Shown one piece after another: positions 63,934 through 64,000 of a DNA stretch of 64,000 nt (the stretch's first letter is position 1; each line of letters opens with the position of its first letter). Made by a program: the position numbers and the translations under genes. Source of the stretch: Streptomyces calvus (GTDB lineage Bacteria > Actinomycetota > Actinomycetes > Streptomycetales > Streptomycetaceae); assembly GCF_006782915.1 (NCBI RefSeq), contig NZ_VCNP01000034.1, positions 1-64,000 on the forward strand. The letters are read 5' to 3'. The notes under the pieces were generated by a model. That model ran no database searches, was not told the DNA's origin, and saw only the letters and a program-made list of their open reading frames with translations.

Positions 63934-64000
63934 GCGTTCAGCCTATCGGCCCGCGCCGACAGCCCGGCACGACACTCCTGACATGCACACGCCCCGACAC

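Overview
The window is high-GC actinobacterial DNA with strong third-codon GC, frequent GTG starts, 4-nt ATGA/GTGA gene overlaps and leaderless-looking promoters. Gene content points to Streptomyces: tipA, the XRE-DUF5753/DUF397 pairs, the zinc-free ribosomal protein cluster under a Zur box, and the order folP-folB-folK/folE-ftsH-hpt-tilS-dacB-ppa. From memory the order resembles the central chromosome core of S. coelicolor; no alignment was run.

Layout. 1-1267: end of a small membrane protein gene, a hypothetical gene, and a repeat-rich spacer with a 21-base G run. 1268-7032 (minus): a tightly overlapped cofactor operon (DUF2520 Rossmann protein, a low-complexity ORF, panC, nadB, nadC, coaX) joining CoA and NAD synthesis. 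7216-12326: aldolase-like PLP enzyme, ArsR-type regulator, TmrB-like P-loop protein and a NarL/DesK-type two-component pair. 12445-18112: a MidA-type methyltransferase convergent with a stand-alone NuoD paralogue, two PH-domain membrane proteins and a coiled-coil membrane protein. 18449-22265: folate genes. 22404-29375 (minus): ftsH, hpt, tilS, a zinc metalloprotease and dacB. 29455-32740: ppa, a ThrE-type exporter and a DedA protein.

32901-36021 is the most unusual stretch. An intact tipA with its MerR-type promoter is followed by a 415-bp tandem array. Each unit carries a degenerate copy of the tipA promoter, the last ~28 codons of an XRE-DUF5753 regulator and a complete DUF397 gene. The array ends at an intact XRE-DUF5753/DUF397 pair, the likely parent. 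36143-41898 holds two small hypothetical genes, a PadR-controlled ABC exporter with two operator palindromes, a serine hydrolase and an aldehyde dehydrogenase. 42000-44283 holds a second XRE/ATPase/DUF397 trio, two of whose promoters share a 25-bp motif. 44584-47057 is the zinc-starvation ribosomal set (S18, COG0523 protein, L31, L33, then L28, S14) around one Zur box. 47197-52138 holds two lipoproteins, a DUF2786 protein, a Clp-N/HTH protein behind a palindromic leaderless promoter, and a family-A DNA polymerase paralogue.

52139-57345 looks eroded: a SARP/AfsR-type regulator frameshifted next to a 12-copy GTCGGC hexamer, a glycosidase-like gene divergent from a TetR gene, and a GPP34 fragment beside tRNA-Thr(CGT). 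57534-63933 (minus) returns to core genes: a TAP-type lipoprotein hydrolase, DNA polymerase III delta-prime and a membrane-thymidylate kinase-coiled-coil fusion. The last 67 bases hold no gene I can see.
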